Origin: Archangium violaceum
Lineage (GTDB): Bacteria > Myxococcota > Myxococcia > Myxococcales > Myxococcaceae
Reading direction: 5' to 3'
Length of the DNA: 64,000 bases
Assembly: GCF_016887565.1 (NCBI RefSeq)
Contig: NZ_CP069396.1
Span: 496,001-560,000, forward strand
The notes under the pieces: model-generated
Seen by the model: only the letters and a program-made list of their open reading frames with translations
Told to the model about the DNA's origin: nothing
Databases searched by the model: none
Translations under genes and position numbers: made by a program
Shown here: one piece after another, positions 36,650-45,804 of the stretch
Layout of the letters: each line of letters starts with the position of its first letter
How positions within the stretch are numbered: position 1 is the first letter of the stretch

Positions 36650-37192
36650 ATGACACCCGATTTCCGCCTGGTCCCCGCCCTGCCCGAGCACGTGGACGTG
36701 TGGATGGCCATGCGAGATGAGCCCGTCTCGCGTGCCCTGATGCCGCTGGAGCCCGCCACGCGCGAGTCGCTGCTCGAGCGCCTCCGCTCGTCGACCAGCG
36801 ACCTGTCCGACCCGAAGGCCACGAGCTTCCGGTGGATGGTGGAGCTCGACGGACGCATCATCGGCACGGTGGCCGCGCGGGAGCTGTCGCGCTTCCAGGG
36901 GCGGGTGGAGATCGGCTACATGCTCTCGAGCGCGTACCACGGCCGGGGCATCGGCACGCGGGCGGTGGCCAGGGTGCTGGAGCGCCTCTTCGAGTGGCCC
37001 TTCCTCCACCGCGTCTGGCTCACCACGGCGGCGGACAACCTCGCCTCGCAGGGCGTGGCGCGGAAGCTGGGTTTCAAACTGGAGGGCGTGATGCGCGAGC
37101 ACTACCTCATTGACGGCAAGCGCAAGGACCAGCAGGTGTGGGGATTGCTGCGTTCGGAGTGGGAACAGGCCTCGAGCAGGAGGGTGATGTGA
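36650..37192 (+). CDS. GNAT-family N-acetyltransferase (RimJ/RimL-like)
   Basis: 180 residues. [18 protein letters not shown] is the usual first helix. The acetyl-CoA loop is in [20 protein letters not shown] (Q/RxxGxG/A type), and the final motif A/B region includes [20 protein letters not shown] and REHYLIDGK. This layout is closest to ribosomal-protein or small-molecule acetyltransferases of the RimJ/RimL group. The last four bases overlap the GTG of the following ROK kinase gene, so both are likely co-translated. Confidence 0.9.
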   Translation: MTPDFRLVPALPEHVDVWMAMRDEPVSRALMPLEPATRESLLERLRSSTSDLSDPKATSFRWMVELDGRIIGTVAARELSRFQGRVEIGYMLSSAYHGRGIGTRAVARVLERLFEWPFLHRVWLTTAADNLASQGVARKLGFKLEGVMREHYLIDGKRKDQQVWGLLRSEWEQASSRRVM

Positions 37193-38082
37193 CGGCACTG
37201 TGGGGTGGCATCGAAGCGGGAGGGACGAAGTTCGTGTGCGCGGTGGGGACGGGACCGGACGACATCCGGGCCGAGGTGCGCATCCCCACCACGACGCCCG
37301 AGGCGACGGTCGGTCAGGCCCTGGCGTTCTTCCAGGCGCAGACGCGCGAGCGGGGCCCCCTGGCCGCCATCGGCATCGCGTCCTTCGGTCCGGTGGACCT
37401 CCACCCGGACTCACCGACGTACGGCTTCATCACCTCCACGCCCAAGCCGGGCTGGAGGAACGCGGACGTGGCCGGACCGTTCCGGCGCGCCCTGAACGTC
37501 CCGGTCGGCTTCGACACCGACGTGAATGGCGCGGCGCTCGGAGAGAACCGCTGGGGCGCGGCCCGGGGGCTCGACACGTTCGTCTACCTGACGATCGGCA
37601 CCGGCATCGGCGGGGGCGGGCTGATCAACGGCCGGTTGATGCGCGGCCTCCTCCATCCGGAGATGGGCCACTTCCGCCTGCCTCACGACCTCCAGGCGGA
37701 TCCCTTCCCCGGGGGCTGTCCCTTCCACGGCGACTGCTTCGAGGGGCTGGCGTCCGGCCCGGCCCTGGAGAAGCGCTGGGGCCAGCGCGCGGAGACCCTG
37801 CCGGCCGAGCATCCCGCCTGGGCGCTCGAGGCGCACTACATCGCGCTCGCCCTGATGAACTACATCTGCACGCTCTCGCCCCAGCGCCTCATCGTCGGCG
37901 GAGGGGTGATGGCGCAGCGGCACCTCTTCCCACTGGTGCGCTCCGAGGTGGTGCGACTGCTCAACGGCTACATCCAGTCGCCCGCCATCCTCGAGCACAT
38001 CGACGCGTACATCGTCCCGCCCGGCTTGGGAGATCGCGCCGGGGTGCTGGGCGCCCTCGCCCTGGCCCGCGAGGCCAGGTAG
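37189..38082 (+). CDS. ROK-family sugar kinase (fructokinase-like)
   Basis: 297 residues with a GTG start overlapping the preceding stop (GTGA). AGGAGG lies just upstream. The ATP-binding motif [15 protein letters not shown] is at the N-terminus, followed by the sugar site [17 protein letters not shown], the phosphate loop [14 protein letters not shown] and the ROK zinc motif [10 protein letters not shown]...[16 protein letters not shown]. Those features match ROK fructokinases. The enzyme phosphorylates a hexose in the cytoplasm. A sugar-binding lipoprotein gene lies on the opposite strand 22 bp away (convergent). Confidence 0.9.
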   Translation: MTALWGGIEAGGTKFVCAVGTGPDDIRAEVRIPTTTPEATVGQALAFFQAQTRERGPLAAIGIASFGPVDLHPDSPTYGFITSTPKPGWRNADVAGPFRRALNVPVGFDTDVNGAALGENRWGAARGLDTFVYLTIGTGIGGGGLINGRLMRGLLHPEMGHFRLPHDLQADPFPGGCPFHGDCFEGLASGPALEKRWGQRAETLPAEHPAWALEAHYIALALMNYICTLSPQRLIVGGGVMAQRHLFPLVRSEVVRLLNGYIQSPAILEHIDAYIVPPGLGDRAGVLGALALAREAR

Positions 38083-38104
38083 GAGGGCGCGCCAGCGGTG
38101 GACC

Positions 38105-39226
38105 TCAGGGCGTGAGCTGCGCCGAGGCGCAAGCGCTCGCGTAGGAGCCCTCGCAGATCTGCGCGGTCGTCCAGAACCCGTCGGCGACGACGGTGCTCTT
38201 CACGTTGTCCTTCGTGACGACCTGCGCGGGCAGGAGGATGGAGGGCACGTCCTTGGCGCCGTTGTTCACCTTGCCGTTCACCCGGCCGGGGGGCAGGGGG
38301 TTGCCGCGCGCCAGCGCCACGGCGACCTCGGCGGCGATCTCCCCCTCCGCCTTGATGGCCTTGTAGACGGTCATGAACTGCTCACCCGAGAGGATGCGCT
38401 GGATGGCGGCCAGCTCGGCGTCCTGCCCGGTGACGGGCGGGAGCGGCGACACACCGGCCGCCTTCATCGCGGCGATGGCACCACCGGCCGTGCCGTCGTT
38501 GGCCGCGTACACGCCGACGATCTTGTCCTTGCCGAGCGAGGTGATGGCCTGCTCCATCTGCTGCTGGGCCTTGTCCGGGCTCCAGTCCGGGGTGTCGTAC
38601 TCGGCACCCACCTGCAGGCCGCTGCCGTCGAGCACCGAGTGCGCGCCCGCCTTGAAGAGCTTGGCGTTGTTGTCGGTGGGCGAGCCGTTGATGATGACGA
38701 TGGAGCCGCTGCCCTTGCCATCCGCCTTGAGCTTGTCGAGCAGCGCCTGGGCCTGGAGCTTGCCCACCTTCTCGTTGTCGAAGGAGATGTAGTAGTCCAC
38801 GTCCGCGTTGAGGATGAGGCGCTCGTAGCTGAGGACGGGCACCTTGGACTGCCGGGCGCGCGTCACGATGGCGGCGGCCGAGGCCGAGTCCACGGGGTCC
38901 AACACCAGCACCTTGGCCCCGTTGGTCAGCGCCGCCTCGGCCTGGTTCTGCTGCTTGGAGGCGTCCTGGTCCGCGTTGCTGTAGAGAATCTCACAGTTCG
39001 CGCACAGCTCCTTCACCTTGCGCTCGAAGTGCGGACGGTCATGGGTCTCGTAGCGGGCGGTCTTCGACTCCGGCAGCAGCAGGGCGATCTTCACGCCCGA
39101 GGCGGCTCCACCCGCCGGGGGGGCCTCGGGGCCCTTGGCCTCCGTGCTGTCACGCTTGCAGGCCGGCGCGAGGAACATCAGCGCGGCGAGCACACCCACG
39201 GTGCGAATCCGAGACGTCGAACGCAT
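38105..39226 (-). CDS. Sugar ABC-transporter substrate-binding lipoprotein (XylF/ChvE-like)
   Basis: 373 residues. The signal peptide ends in the lipobox LAPAC. The type-I binding fold begins with VKIALLLPESKTARYETHDR and continues with NGAKVLVLDPVDSASAAAIV, VPVLSYERLILNADVDYYIS and VVADGFW near the end, as in xylose-binding XylF. It would deliver a pentose or similar sugar to a permease. No ABC permease or ATPase gene is next to it, so it is an orphan here. AAGGA lies nine bases before the ATG at 39226; a GTG two codons upstream is a possible alternative. Confidence 0.88.
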   Translation of the reverse strand: MRSTSRIRTVGVLAALMFLAPACKRDSTEAKGPEAPPAGGAASGVKIALLLPESKTARYETHDRPHFERKVKELCANCEILYSNADQDASKQQNQAEAALTNGAKVLVLDPVDSASAAAIVTRARQSKVPVLSYERLILNADVDYYISFDNEKVGKLQAQALLDKLKADGKGSGSIVIINGSPTDNNAKLFKAGAHSVLDGSGLQVGAEYDTPDWSPDKAQQQMEQAITSLGKDKIVGVYAANDGTAGGAIAAMKAAGVSPLPPVTGQDAELAAIQRILSGEQFMTVYKAIKAEGEIAAEVAVALARGNPLPPGRVNGKVNNGAKDVPSILLPAQVVTKDNVKSTVVADGFWTTAQICEGSYASACASAQLTP

Positions 39227-39334
39227 GACCACCCGTCCTTCTCCAATGAGACGGTCCCTTCATGAGACCGGGGTGCATCCTGTGTTTCTCCCGGGGGCCG
39301 CCACAAGTTTCTCTTCTTCCGGAGTGGACACTCC

Positions 39335-39850
39335 TCACTTCGCCGAGGTGAACACGGCTCCCATGGCGGCGCCGACCAGTCCCTGGAAGGGCCCGAGGAA
39401 GAGGCTGCTCTTGGTCAGGTAGCCGATGATGCTCTCGGAGCCCTGCAGCTGCCTGAGCAGGGGCATGGCGAACAGGACGACGTTCACCACGAAGAGGTAG
39501 GAGACGGAGAGCCAGAAGGCCAGACGGAAGTAGTAACGCTCGACGGTCTGCTCCTGGGAATGGGGCTTGCGTGCCTCCTTGGCCACGACGCCGGTCACCA
39601 GGAGCAGGGTCGGCATCAAGGTGGGCAGGAACCAGCCCCATACCTCGTTCGGGCTCTGCCCATGACCTTCGTAGAAGCTCGTGAGCGTCTGGATGATCAG
39701 CACGAGGAAGGCGGGGGCCGCGCCCATGTACCAGACGAGGAGCAGGCGGCGTTGGCAGCGGGTGAGGCTCATCCTGCGTCCGGAGCGCCGCTGCTCGGGG
39801 AGAGAGGGGAAGGGGGTACTGCCGTGGGTGGTCGAGGCGGTGCTGCTCAT
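39335..39850 (-). CDS. Membrane protein of unknown function
   Basis: 171 residues with four predicted membrane helices (for example YMGAAPAFLVLIIQTLTSF, WFLPTLMPTLLLVTGVVA and FWLSVSYLFVVNVVLFAMPL). The N-terminus is Ser/Thr-rich and soluble. The start ATG overlaps the stop of the upstream lipoprotein gene (ATGA), indicating translational coupling, so the two may work together in the envelope. No family recognised. Confidence 0.65.
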   Translation of the reverse strand: MSSTASTTHGSTPFPSLPEQRRSGRRMSLTRCQRRLLLVWYMGAAPAFLVLIIQTLTSFYEGHGQSPNEVWGWFLPTLMPTLLLVTGVVAKEARKPHSQEQTVERYYFRLAFWLSVSYLFVVNVVLFAMPLLRQLQGSESIIGYLTKSSLFLGPFQGLVGAAMGAVFTSAK

Positions 39851-40716
39851 GGTGCACCTTGGAGCGCGTTGGTGATTCCCGCGGCCTTCAGGTGTTCCAA
39901 CGCCGTGAGTGCACTGGGTTTGACGAGGTTCGCCTGGGCCGAGGTGGAGGGCTTCTCGAACTCATAGATAAGCACCTGCGCTTTGTGATTCGACGTATAG
40001 GGTTGCGCTCCCGTGGTGCGATCCAGGACGAGCGAGCCCGAGGACAACCAGGCCATGGCCTTCTCGCGCTCGGCTGGCTCTCCGAGGGACACGGTGGCGC
40101 TGGTGACCAGGAAGACGATGAGCCGGAACCGGCCCTCGGGCGCCACGAACAGGCCGCGCAGATAGTCCCTCAGGCTGCGAATCCTCGCGGGTTTGAGCCT
40201 GTCCCCCCATCGATCGGGAGGAGGAACGGGGGTTCCGTCCTCCCGGATGTGCTCGAGCTGGGTGACGAGCGCGAAGCCCTGGGGAACCCGGAACCAGGCC
40301 ATCTCGACGTACCCCTGGGCCTGGAGGGCCTTCGAGAGGTGATCGGCGACCTGCCCGAGCGTGCTCTCCGGGGTGGGCGATGGCAGGAGGTTGCCTGGAA
40401 TGACGGTGGAGGTGCTGGGGGCGGGTGGGGGCCAGGGAAACTCCGGGCTGGCGTCGGTGGCTCCGTTGGCCTTCTTGGCTGCCCGCCGTGGCGTTTTCTT
40501 CCCAGACGTGCCGCCTTGAGACTCGGCGGTGTCCCCGGTCCCTCCCGTCTCTTCCGAGACGTCGGCGCTCCTCTGCTCCGTGCGCTCATCCGGCGGGAGC
40601 TCCCCCTCCGGCGCCGTGTGCGACGGGGGTTCCCCGGAATCGCGAGGCTCGGGCTGCCGCGAGCGGGGGCAGGCGACCAACAGCAGGAGCATGAGGAGGG
40701 GCAGTGCATGGCGCAT
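39847..40716 (-). CDS. Lipoprotein of unknown function, coupled to a membrane protein
   Basis: 289 residues from the ATG at 40716. The signal peptide (HALPLLMLLLLVAC) has the lipobox LVAC. A Glu/Gly/Ser/Thr/Pro-rich linker spans about residues 20-120. The C-terminal domain, about 125-289, contains ALQAQGYVEMAWFRVPQGFA, LVTQLEHIREDG and YLRGLFVAPEGRFRLIVFLV. Its stop overlaps the start of the downstream membrane-protein gene. It is divergent from a GAF histidine kinase gene. No family recognised. Confidence 0.7.
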   Translation of the reverse strand: MRHALPLLMLLLLVACPRSRQPEPRDSGEPPSHTAPEGELPPDERTEQRSADVSEETGGTGDTAESQGGTSGKKTPRRAAKKANGATDASPEFPWPPPAPSTSTVIPGNLLPSPTPESTLGQVADHLSKALQAQGYVEMAWFRVPQGFALVTQLEHIREDGTPVPPPDRWGDRLKPARIRSLRDYLRGLFVAPEGRFRLIVFLVTSATVSLGEPAEREKAMAWLSSGSLVLDRTTGAQPYTSNHKAQVLIYEFEKPSTSAQANLVKPSALTALEHLKAAGITNALQGAP

Positions 40717-40742
40717 GCACCGATTTCTCCTGCTCGTCAGGG

Positions 40743-40789
40743 GAAACGTCACGTCGGGGCCCGGGCACCCGTTCCGGAGCCGACGTTTC
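40743..40789. promoter_or_regulatory. 8-bp inverted repeat in the lipoprotein/kinase divergent region
   Basis: GAAACGTC at 40743-40750 and GACGTTTC at 40782-40789 are inverted. A second pair, CGTCGG at 40752 and CCGACG at 40780, partly overlaps. They lie between two divergent genes and may form an operator or a leader hairpin. No binding factor can be named. Confidence 0.3.
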
Positions 40790-40872
40790 ATCTGGACTGT
40801 GTTCGAGAGGAGGCCGACCGCTCGTACCCTGGCCCGCCACTCCACACAGGAGCCGTGACTTTCGGTTTCCGG

Positions 40873-42165
40873 ATGCGCGTTGAAGTCCTGGGCGAGCTAA
40901 AACGGGGGCGCTGGGTCTCCGTCGCTCACTTCGCCCCGCTTGCTCACATGGCCCGCTCCATCGAATCCGACGTCGAGGCGATCTCCCGGTTGGAGGCCGT
41001 CCCCACCATCCTGCGGGTCGTGACGGAGACGACGGGCCTTCGCTTCTCGCTCGTCGCGCGCGTCACCCGGGACACCTGGACCGCGTGCGCGGTGCACGAT
41101 GAGATCGCCTTTGGCTTGAAGCCCGGCGACAGCCTCGAGGTCGCGACCACGCTGTGCAGCGAGGTTCGCGACTCCCTCACCCCCATCATCATCAACCACG
41201 CCAGCCAGGATCCTCATTACCGCGACCATCGGACTCCCAAGATGTACCGCTTCGAGAGCTACATCGCGGTGCCCATCTTCCTGAAGAACGGGGCGTACTT
41301 CGGGAACGTCTGTGCGCTCGATCCGCTGCCCGCGAAGCTCACGGAACCGAGAATCCTGGCGATGATGAAGCTCTTCGCGGACCTCATCGCCCACCAGCTC
41401 GACGCGGAGGAACGCCAGAGCGCGACGCGCGAGCAGCTGCTGAGCGAGCAGCAGACCGCGGAGCTGCGCGAACAGTTCATCGCCGTGCTCGGCCATGACC
41501 TGCGCAATCCGCTCTCCTCCGTGACCCTGGGCGCGGACACGCTGCTGCGCGCTCAGCTCTCCGAGCGGGAGCACAAGGTCGTCCGGCGGATCCGCGAGAG
41601 CAGCCGGCGCATGTCGAGGCTCGTCGACGACGTGATGGACTTCGCCCGGGCGAAGCTGGGAGGTGGAATCAGCCTCTCGATGTCACCCGTGGACGACCTG
41701 GCGGTCTCGCTCCGGCACATCGTCTCCGAGCTGGAGAGCGCGCACCCCGAACGCACCATCCGGTTCGTCGCCGACGAGTGCATGGGAGTCCTCTGCGACT
41801 GTGAGCGCGTGGGCCAGCTGCTGTCGAACCTGGTGGCGAACGCGCTCGAGCACGGCGAGCCCGGCGAGCCCGTGGACGTCTGGCTGCGGCGCACGGAGGA
41901 CGGCGTGGTGCTGACGGTCACCAACCGCGGCACGCCCATCCCTCCCGAGATGGTTCCGTTGCTCTTCCGCCCCTACCGGCGGGGGCCCGCCGGCCATCCG
42001 CGCACCGGCCTGGGGCTCGGGCTGTACATCGTGTCGGAGATCGCCCGAGCCCATGGCGGGACGATCGACGTGTCCTCATCGAGGGAGCAGGGGACGGCCT
42101 TCACGTTCACCCTGAAGTCGAGCGCGCGGAGCGAACACGCGCCGCGCAAGCTCAACGCCCTCTGA
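40873..42165 (+). CDS. GAF-domain sensor histidine kinase
   Basis: 430 residues. A GAF domain covers about 40-190 (EAISRLEAVPTILRVVTETT onward, with SYIAVPIFLKNGAYFGNVCA). The HisKA helix at about 205-270 has the phospho-acceptor His in VLGHDLRNPLSS. The HATPase domain, about 310-425, shows NLVANALEHG (N box), an LTVTNRG segment and TGLGLGLYIVSEIARAHGGT. It lacks membrane segments and a receiver, so it senses a cytoplasmic signal and needs a separate response regulator, which is not adjacent. Start choice is uncertain: ATG at 40873, or ATG at 40948, which has no clear Shine-Dalgarno either. Confidence 0.9.
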   Translation: MRVEVLGELKRGRWVSVAHFAPLAHMARSIESDVEAISRLEAVPTILRVVTETTGLRFSLVARVTRDTWTACAVHDEIAFGLKPGDSLEVATTLCSEVRDSLTPIIINHASQDPHYRDHRTPKMYRFESYIAVPIFLKNGAYFGNVCALDPLPAKLTEPRILAMMKLFADLIAHQLDAEERQSATREQLLSEQQTAELREQFIAVLGHDLRNPLSSVTLGADTLLRAQLSEREHKVVRRIRESSRRMSRLVDDVMDFARAKLGGGISLSMSPVDDLAVSLRHIVSELESAHPERTIRFVADECMGVLCDCERVGQLLSNLVANALEHGEPGEPVDVWLRRTEDGVVLTVTNRGTPIPPEMVPLLFRPYRRGPAGHPRTGLGLGLYIVSEIARAHGGTIDVSSSREQGTAFTFTLKSSARSEHAPRKLNAL

Positions 42166-42172
42166 CGAGGTC

Positions 42173-42198
42173 CGCCCCCTCCCCGAGGGGAGAGGGCG
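42173..42198. terminator. GC hairpin between convergent kinase and transketolase genes
   Basis: CGCCCCCTCCCC and GGGGAGAGGGCG pair around a GA centre with a slight bulge. It lies between two converging stop codons, 8 bp and 13 bp away, and looks like a variant of the window's palindromic repeat without its GGGTGAGGG tail. Termination in both directions is likely. Confidence 0.4.
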
Positions 42199-42210
42199 CT
42201 CGCGGGGCGA

Positions 42211-44265
42211 CTACTTCTTCGCCTGCTCCATCACCTCGTGGGCCACCTTCACCACGTTGTCCACGGTGAAGCCGAACTTCTGCTGCAGGGCCTTGAGGGG
42301 CGCGGACGCGCCGAAGCTGCGCATGCCCACCACCGCGCCGCGCAGCCCCACCCAGCGCTCCCAGCCGAACGTCGCCGCCTTCTCCACCGCCACCCTCGCC
42401 CGCACCGACGACGGGAGCACCTGCTCGCGGTAGGCCTCGTCCTGCCGCTCGAACAGCTCCCACGAGGGCATGCTCACCACGCGCGTCTTCACGCCCTGGC
42501 CCTCGAGCTGCTCACGGGCTTGCAGGCACAGCGACACCTCGCTGCCCGTGCCGATGAGGATGACGTCGGGCGTGCCCTGGCTGTCCACCAGCACGTAGGC
42601 GCCCTTGGCCAGCCCCGAGGCCGGCGCGTACTTCGTCCGGTCCAGCGTCGGCACCGCCTGCCGCGTCAGCACCAGCACCACCGGCTCGTGCCGCAGCGGG
42701 GCGATGACCCGCCAGGCCTCCGTCACCTCGTTGGCGTCCGCCGGACGCAGCACGATGACGCCGGGAATGGCGCGCAGACTGGCCAGGTGCTCCACCGGCT
42801 GGTGCGTGGGGCCGTCCTCGCCCAGACCGATGGAGTCATGGGTGAAGATGTGGATGCTCGGCACCTCCATGATGGCCGACAGACGGATGGCGGGCCGCTC
42901 GTAGTCGCTGAAGATGAGGAAGGTGGCGCTGTAGGGGCGCACCTTGCACAGCGCCATGCCGTTGACGATGGAGCCCATGGCGTGCTCGCGCACACCGAAG
43001 TGGATGTTGCGCCCGGCGTGGTCCCCCGGCTTCATCGCCCCGGAAAAGGACAGGTACGTCTTGGTGGACGGGTTGAGGTCCGCCGAGCCACCCACCAGCC
43101 AGGGGTAGTTCTTCGCCAGCGCGTTGAGCACCTTGCCGCTCGTCTCGCGCGTGGCCGCGCCCTTGGCGTCCGCGGGGAACGTGGGCAGCTCCTTGTCCCA
43201 GCCCGCGGGCAGCTCGCGCCGCTGCATCCGCTGCAGGTGGTCCGCCAGCTCGGGGAACTGCTTCTGGTACTCGGCGAACTTCGCCTCCCACTCGGAGCGC
43301 AGACGCTTGCCGCGCTCGCCCACGCGCTGGGAGAAGCGCTCGCGCACGCCGTCGGGCACGAGGAACCTGGCGTCCTCGGGCCAGCCGTACTTGCGCTTGG
43401 CGCCCTTGAGCTCCTCCTCCCCCAGCGGCTCGCCATGGGCGCTGGCGCTGCCCTGCTTCTTGGGGGCGCCGTAGCCAATCTGGCTGCGCACGATGATGAG
43501 GGTGGGAAGGCCCCGGTCCTGCTTGAAGGTGCGGAAGGCCTGGGAGAGCGCGTCCAGGTCGTTGGCGTCGGCCACGTGGAGCACCCGCCAGCCGTAGGCC
43601 TCGAAGCGCTTGCCCACGTCCTCGGTGAAGGCCAGCTCGGTGCTGCCGTCGATGCTGATGTGGTTGCTGTCGTAGACCCAGCAGAGGTTGGGCAGCTTGA
43701 GGTGGCCGGCGAGGGAGGCGGCCTCGCTGGCCACGCCCTCCATCAGGTCGCCGTCACCGCAGATGGCCCAGACGTCGTAGTCGAAGAGCTCGAAGCCGGG
43801 GCGGTTGAAGTAGCCGGCGAGCCAGCGGGAGGCCATGGCCATGCCGACGGAGTTGGAGACGCCCTGGCCGAGGGGGCCGGTGGTGGTCTCCACGCCGCTG
43901 GTCCAGCGGTACTCGGGGTGACCGGGGGTGGAGCTGTCCAGCTGGCGGAACTTCTTGATGTCGTCCAGGGACACGGCCACCTCGTCCTCGACGGAGTAGG
44001 TCGAGGTGACGCGGCGCACGCCGGTCAGGTGGAGCAGGGAGTAGAGCAGCATGGAGGCGTGCCCGTTGGAGAGCACGAAGCGGTCGCGGTTGGGCCAGAC
44101 GGGGCTGGTGGGGTCGTAGCGCAGCTCCTGCTGCCAGAGCTGGTAGGCGACGGGGGCGAGCGCCATGGGCGCGCCCGGGTGGCCCGAGTGGGCCTGTTCC
44201 ACCGCGTCCATGGAGAGGGTGCGGATGGTGTTGATGCAAAGCCAGTCGGTCGGATCATGGATCAT
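42211..44265 (-). CDS. tkt: Transketolase
   Basis: 684 residues, normal for transketolase. It transfers two-carbon units between ketose and aldose phosphates in the pentose phosphate pathway using thiamine diphosphate and Mg2+. Key segments are [20 protein letters not shown] with the conserved His, the TPP motif [20 protein letters not shown]...[26 protein letters not shown], and the pyrimidine-domain stretch [16 protein letters not shown] second His motif is in [20 protein letters not shown]. The gene is alone, divergent from a small DNA-binding-like gene and convergent with the GAF kinase gene. Confidence 0.96.
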   Translation of the reverse strand: MIHDPTDWLCINTIRTLSMDAVEQAHSGHPGAPMALAPVAYQLWQQELRYDPTSPVWPNRDRFVLSNGHASMLLYSLLHLTGVRRVTSTYSVEDEVAVSLDDIKKFRQLDSSTPGHPEYRWTSGVETTTGPLGQGVSNSVGMAMASRWLAGYFNRPGFELFDYDVWAICGDGDLMEGVASEAASLAGHLKLPNLCWVYDSNHISIDGSTELAFTEDVGKRFEAYGWRVLHVADANDLDALSQAFRTFKQDRGLPTLIIVRSQIGYGAPKKQGSASAHGEPLGEEELKGAKRKYGWPEDARFLVPDGVRERFSQRVGERGKRLRSEWEAKFAEYQKQFPELADHLQRMQRRELPAGWDKELPTFPADAKGAATRETSGKVLNALAKNYPWLVGGSADLNPSTKTYLSFSGAMKPGDHAGRNIHFGVREHAMGSIVNGMALCKVRPYSATFLIFSDYERPAIRLSAIMEVPSIHIFTHDSIGLGEDGPTHQPVEHLASLRAIPGVIVLRPADANEVTEAWRVIAPLRHEPVVLVLTRQAVPTLDRTKYAPASGLAKGAYVLVDSQGTPDVILIGTGSEVSLCLQAREQLEGQGVKTRVVSMPSWELFERQDEAYREQVLPSSVRARVAVEKAATFGWERWVGLRGAVVGMRSFGASAPLKALQQKFGFTVDNVVKVAHEVMEQAKK

Positions 44266-44448
44266 GTCTGGGATTCCTCAGTGCCGGGCGGGCCGAACCA
44301 TGCCCGAAGAGGGGCGCGGACGCCGCAGCATTCGGCATGGGATGAGCGGGGGTGGACGGTGGGGGGAGTGGCCGGGTCGACAGAGCGGGGTGGGGAGGGT
44401 GTTGGTCGGACTGGCGGGAGGACCCCCTGAGTGGCATATGGTGCGCGC

Positions 44449-45063
44449 ATGTCGATCGAGAAACCGTTGCTGGAGATGGTGCAGGCGGAGCTCCGGACCC
44501 GGCTGGGGCCCATGCACAAGGCCGTTGCACGCATGGGAGAGCGGCTGGATGTCATCGAGGAGCTGTCGGACATCGTCCTGCGGCTGGCACCGTTGGCCAC
44601 GCGGATGCAGTCATTGCAGCTGGCGCTGCCGGGAATCGAGTTGCCGCCTGCGGGCCGAGGCCGTGGGGGAGGCAGGCCGCCGGCGGTAGCGGCGCTGGTG
44701 CCGGCGCCCCGGGGGAAGGTAGCGGCGGCGGTGGAGCCGGAGAGGAGGAGGGGCCGTCCGGTGGAGGCGGCGGGACGGCGGTGCGCGGTCATCGGGTGCA
44801 AGAGGCCGGCGCGTTCGAAGGGGTACTGCTCTGCGCACTACCAGAAGCTGAGGTTGCTGGTGAAGTCGAACCGGCGGCCGGCCAGCTGGGTGGACGACGC
44901 GGCGCCGCAGTCGGTGCAGGAAGTGGTGTTGCCGAGGGGCCGGGCTGCGTCGAAGGCATTGGCGGAGGCGGCGGCGCCGCAGAGGCAGGAGCCGCAGACG
45001 CCGCCGAAGCCGAAGGCCTGGGTGCGGAAGAAGGGTGGGCAGGAGCGGATCTCACTGCACTGA
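44449..45063 (+). CDS. Basic protein with AT-hook-like and Cys-rich motifs
   Basis: 204 residues. An N-terminal helical segment (EKPLLEMVQAELRTRLGPMH onward) is followed by an Arg/Gly/Pro-rich linker with GRGRGGGRPP and ERRRGRPVE, resembling AT-hooks. A compact CAVIGCKRPARSKGYCSAHY motif then supplies three Cys and one His with the spacing of a small zinc site. The tail is basic. Proteins with this CxxxxC...CxxH motif are found in myxobacteria beside AT-hook segments and probably bind nucleic acid. Function inferred, not established. Two 34-bp repeats follow. Confidence 0.6.
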   Translation: MSIEKPLLEMVQAELRTRLGPMHKAVARMGERLDVIEELSDIVLRLAPLATRMQSLQLALPGIELPPAGRGRGGGRPPAVAALVPAPRGKVAAAVEPERRRGRPVEAAGRRCAVIGCKRPARSKGYCSAHYQKLRLLVKSNRRPASWVDDAAPQSVQEVVLPRGRAASKALAEAAAPQRQEPQTPPKPKAWVRKKGGQERISLH

Positions 45064-45076
45064 GGCACCCAACCCA

Positions 45077-45110
45077 CCCCTCTCCCGCCGGGAGAGGGAC
45101 GGGGTGAGGG
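45077..45110 (+). repeat. 34-bp palindromic intergenic repeat, copy 3
   Basis: CCCCTCTCCC-GCC-GGGAGAGGG-ACG-GGGTGAGGG, 14 bp after the preceding stop codon. It is the first of two copies in the same gap, both in the same orientation. Confidence 0.85.
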
Positions 45111-45143
45111 TAACGCGAGCCCCGGGTTCCAGCCCGAGTCAAT

Positions 45144-45177
45144 CCCCTCTCCCTCTGGGAGAGGGTCAGGGTGAGGG
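45144..45177 (+). repeat. 34-bp palindromic intergenic repeat, copy 4
   Basis: CCCCTCTCCC-TCT-GGGAGAGGG-TCA-GGGTGAGGG, starting 67 bp after the start of copy 3. Two direct copies in one intergenic space suggest the element duplicates or inserts side by side. Confidence 0.85.
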
Positions 45178-45285
45178 TCTGCCCATGGACGAGAGAAGCC
45201 CGCCTGCGGCACGAGCGGGTTGGGACGTGGACCCCTGCCCCGAGGAGTCGTTGACACACCGTGCCGGGAGTGATTTCCGGCGGGC

Positions 45286-45798
45286 ATGAGCGATCAGTAT
45301 CCGGTGACGGTGGCAGTGAAGCGCCCGGACGGGCGAGTGGAGCAGGTGCGAGTGGGGACGGCGACCCGGAATGGGGACGGGTTCACGCTGAAGCTGGGAG
45401 ACATGACGATTGGAGCGACGCCGGACGCGGCGGCGGCGGCGCCGAGGAGGTCGGCCTCGTACGGAGGAGGCGGCGGAGGGGGAGGAGGCGGAGGAGGAGG
45501 TGGCGCGGCGGGAGAGATCTCGGTGTTCCCGAACTACGGGCGGAGCAAGGGCGGGCCCATCCGAGGCGCGAGCATGGGGGACCTGGAGTACTACGCGAAC
45601 GGCGCGAGGCGCTCGCTGGGGGACCCGAGCAAGTCCCGCTGGCACGACCGGGAGCGGGCGTTGCTGGCGTCCATCGAGGCGGAGATCGCCCGGCAGCGCG
45701 GAGGCGAGGGCGGAGGAGGCGACGAGCCGCCGCCGCACGGGGACGACGACTACAGCGGCGGCGGGGGCAACGACGACGACAGTGGCATCCCGTTCTGA
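45286..45798 (+). CDS. Small protein with ExoX-C-like domain and SSB-type acidic tip
   Basis: 170 residues. Residues 1-45 form a short beta domain (YPVTVAVKRPDGRVEQVRVG). A poly-Gly linker follows. A conserved helical segment, about 80-135 (FPNYGRSKGGPIRGASMGDL then EYYANGARRSLGDPSKSRWH and ALLASIEAEIARQ), resembles the C-terminal module of ExoX-like exonucleases and related DNA-repair proteins. The last residues are acidic, NDDDSGIPF, like the DDDIPF tip of SSB that recruits repair enzymes. No OB-fold is present, so it is not SSB itself. A DNA-repair or SSB-interaction role is inferred. The start has only a weak Shine-Dalgarno. Confidence 0.65.
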   Translation: MSDQYPVTVAVKRPDGRVEQVRVGTATRNGDGFTLKLGDMTIGATPDAAAAAPRRSASYGGGGGGGGGGGGGGAAGEISVFPNYGRSKGGPIRGASMGDLEYYANGARRSLGDPSKSRWHDRERALLASIEAEIARQRGGEGGGGDEPPPHGDDDYSGGGGNDDDSGIPF

Positions 45799-45804
45799 GC
45801 CGAC

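Noticed and set aside
39859-40872. A long upstream extension of the GAF kinase
   Set aside because: It is antisense to the lipoprotein gene and Gly/Arg-rich; only the part from about 40873 has kinase-domain sequence.
44815-44890. Zinc-finger transposase or recombinase in the Cys-rich protein
   Set aside because: Only one small Cys3His motif is present, with no catalytic residues and no terminal repeats.
45251-45279. TTGACA before the SSB-tip protein as a promoter
   Set aside because: A -35-like TTGACA is present but no -10-like sequence lies at the proper spacing.
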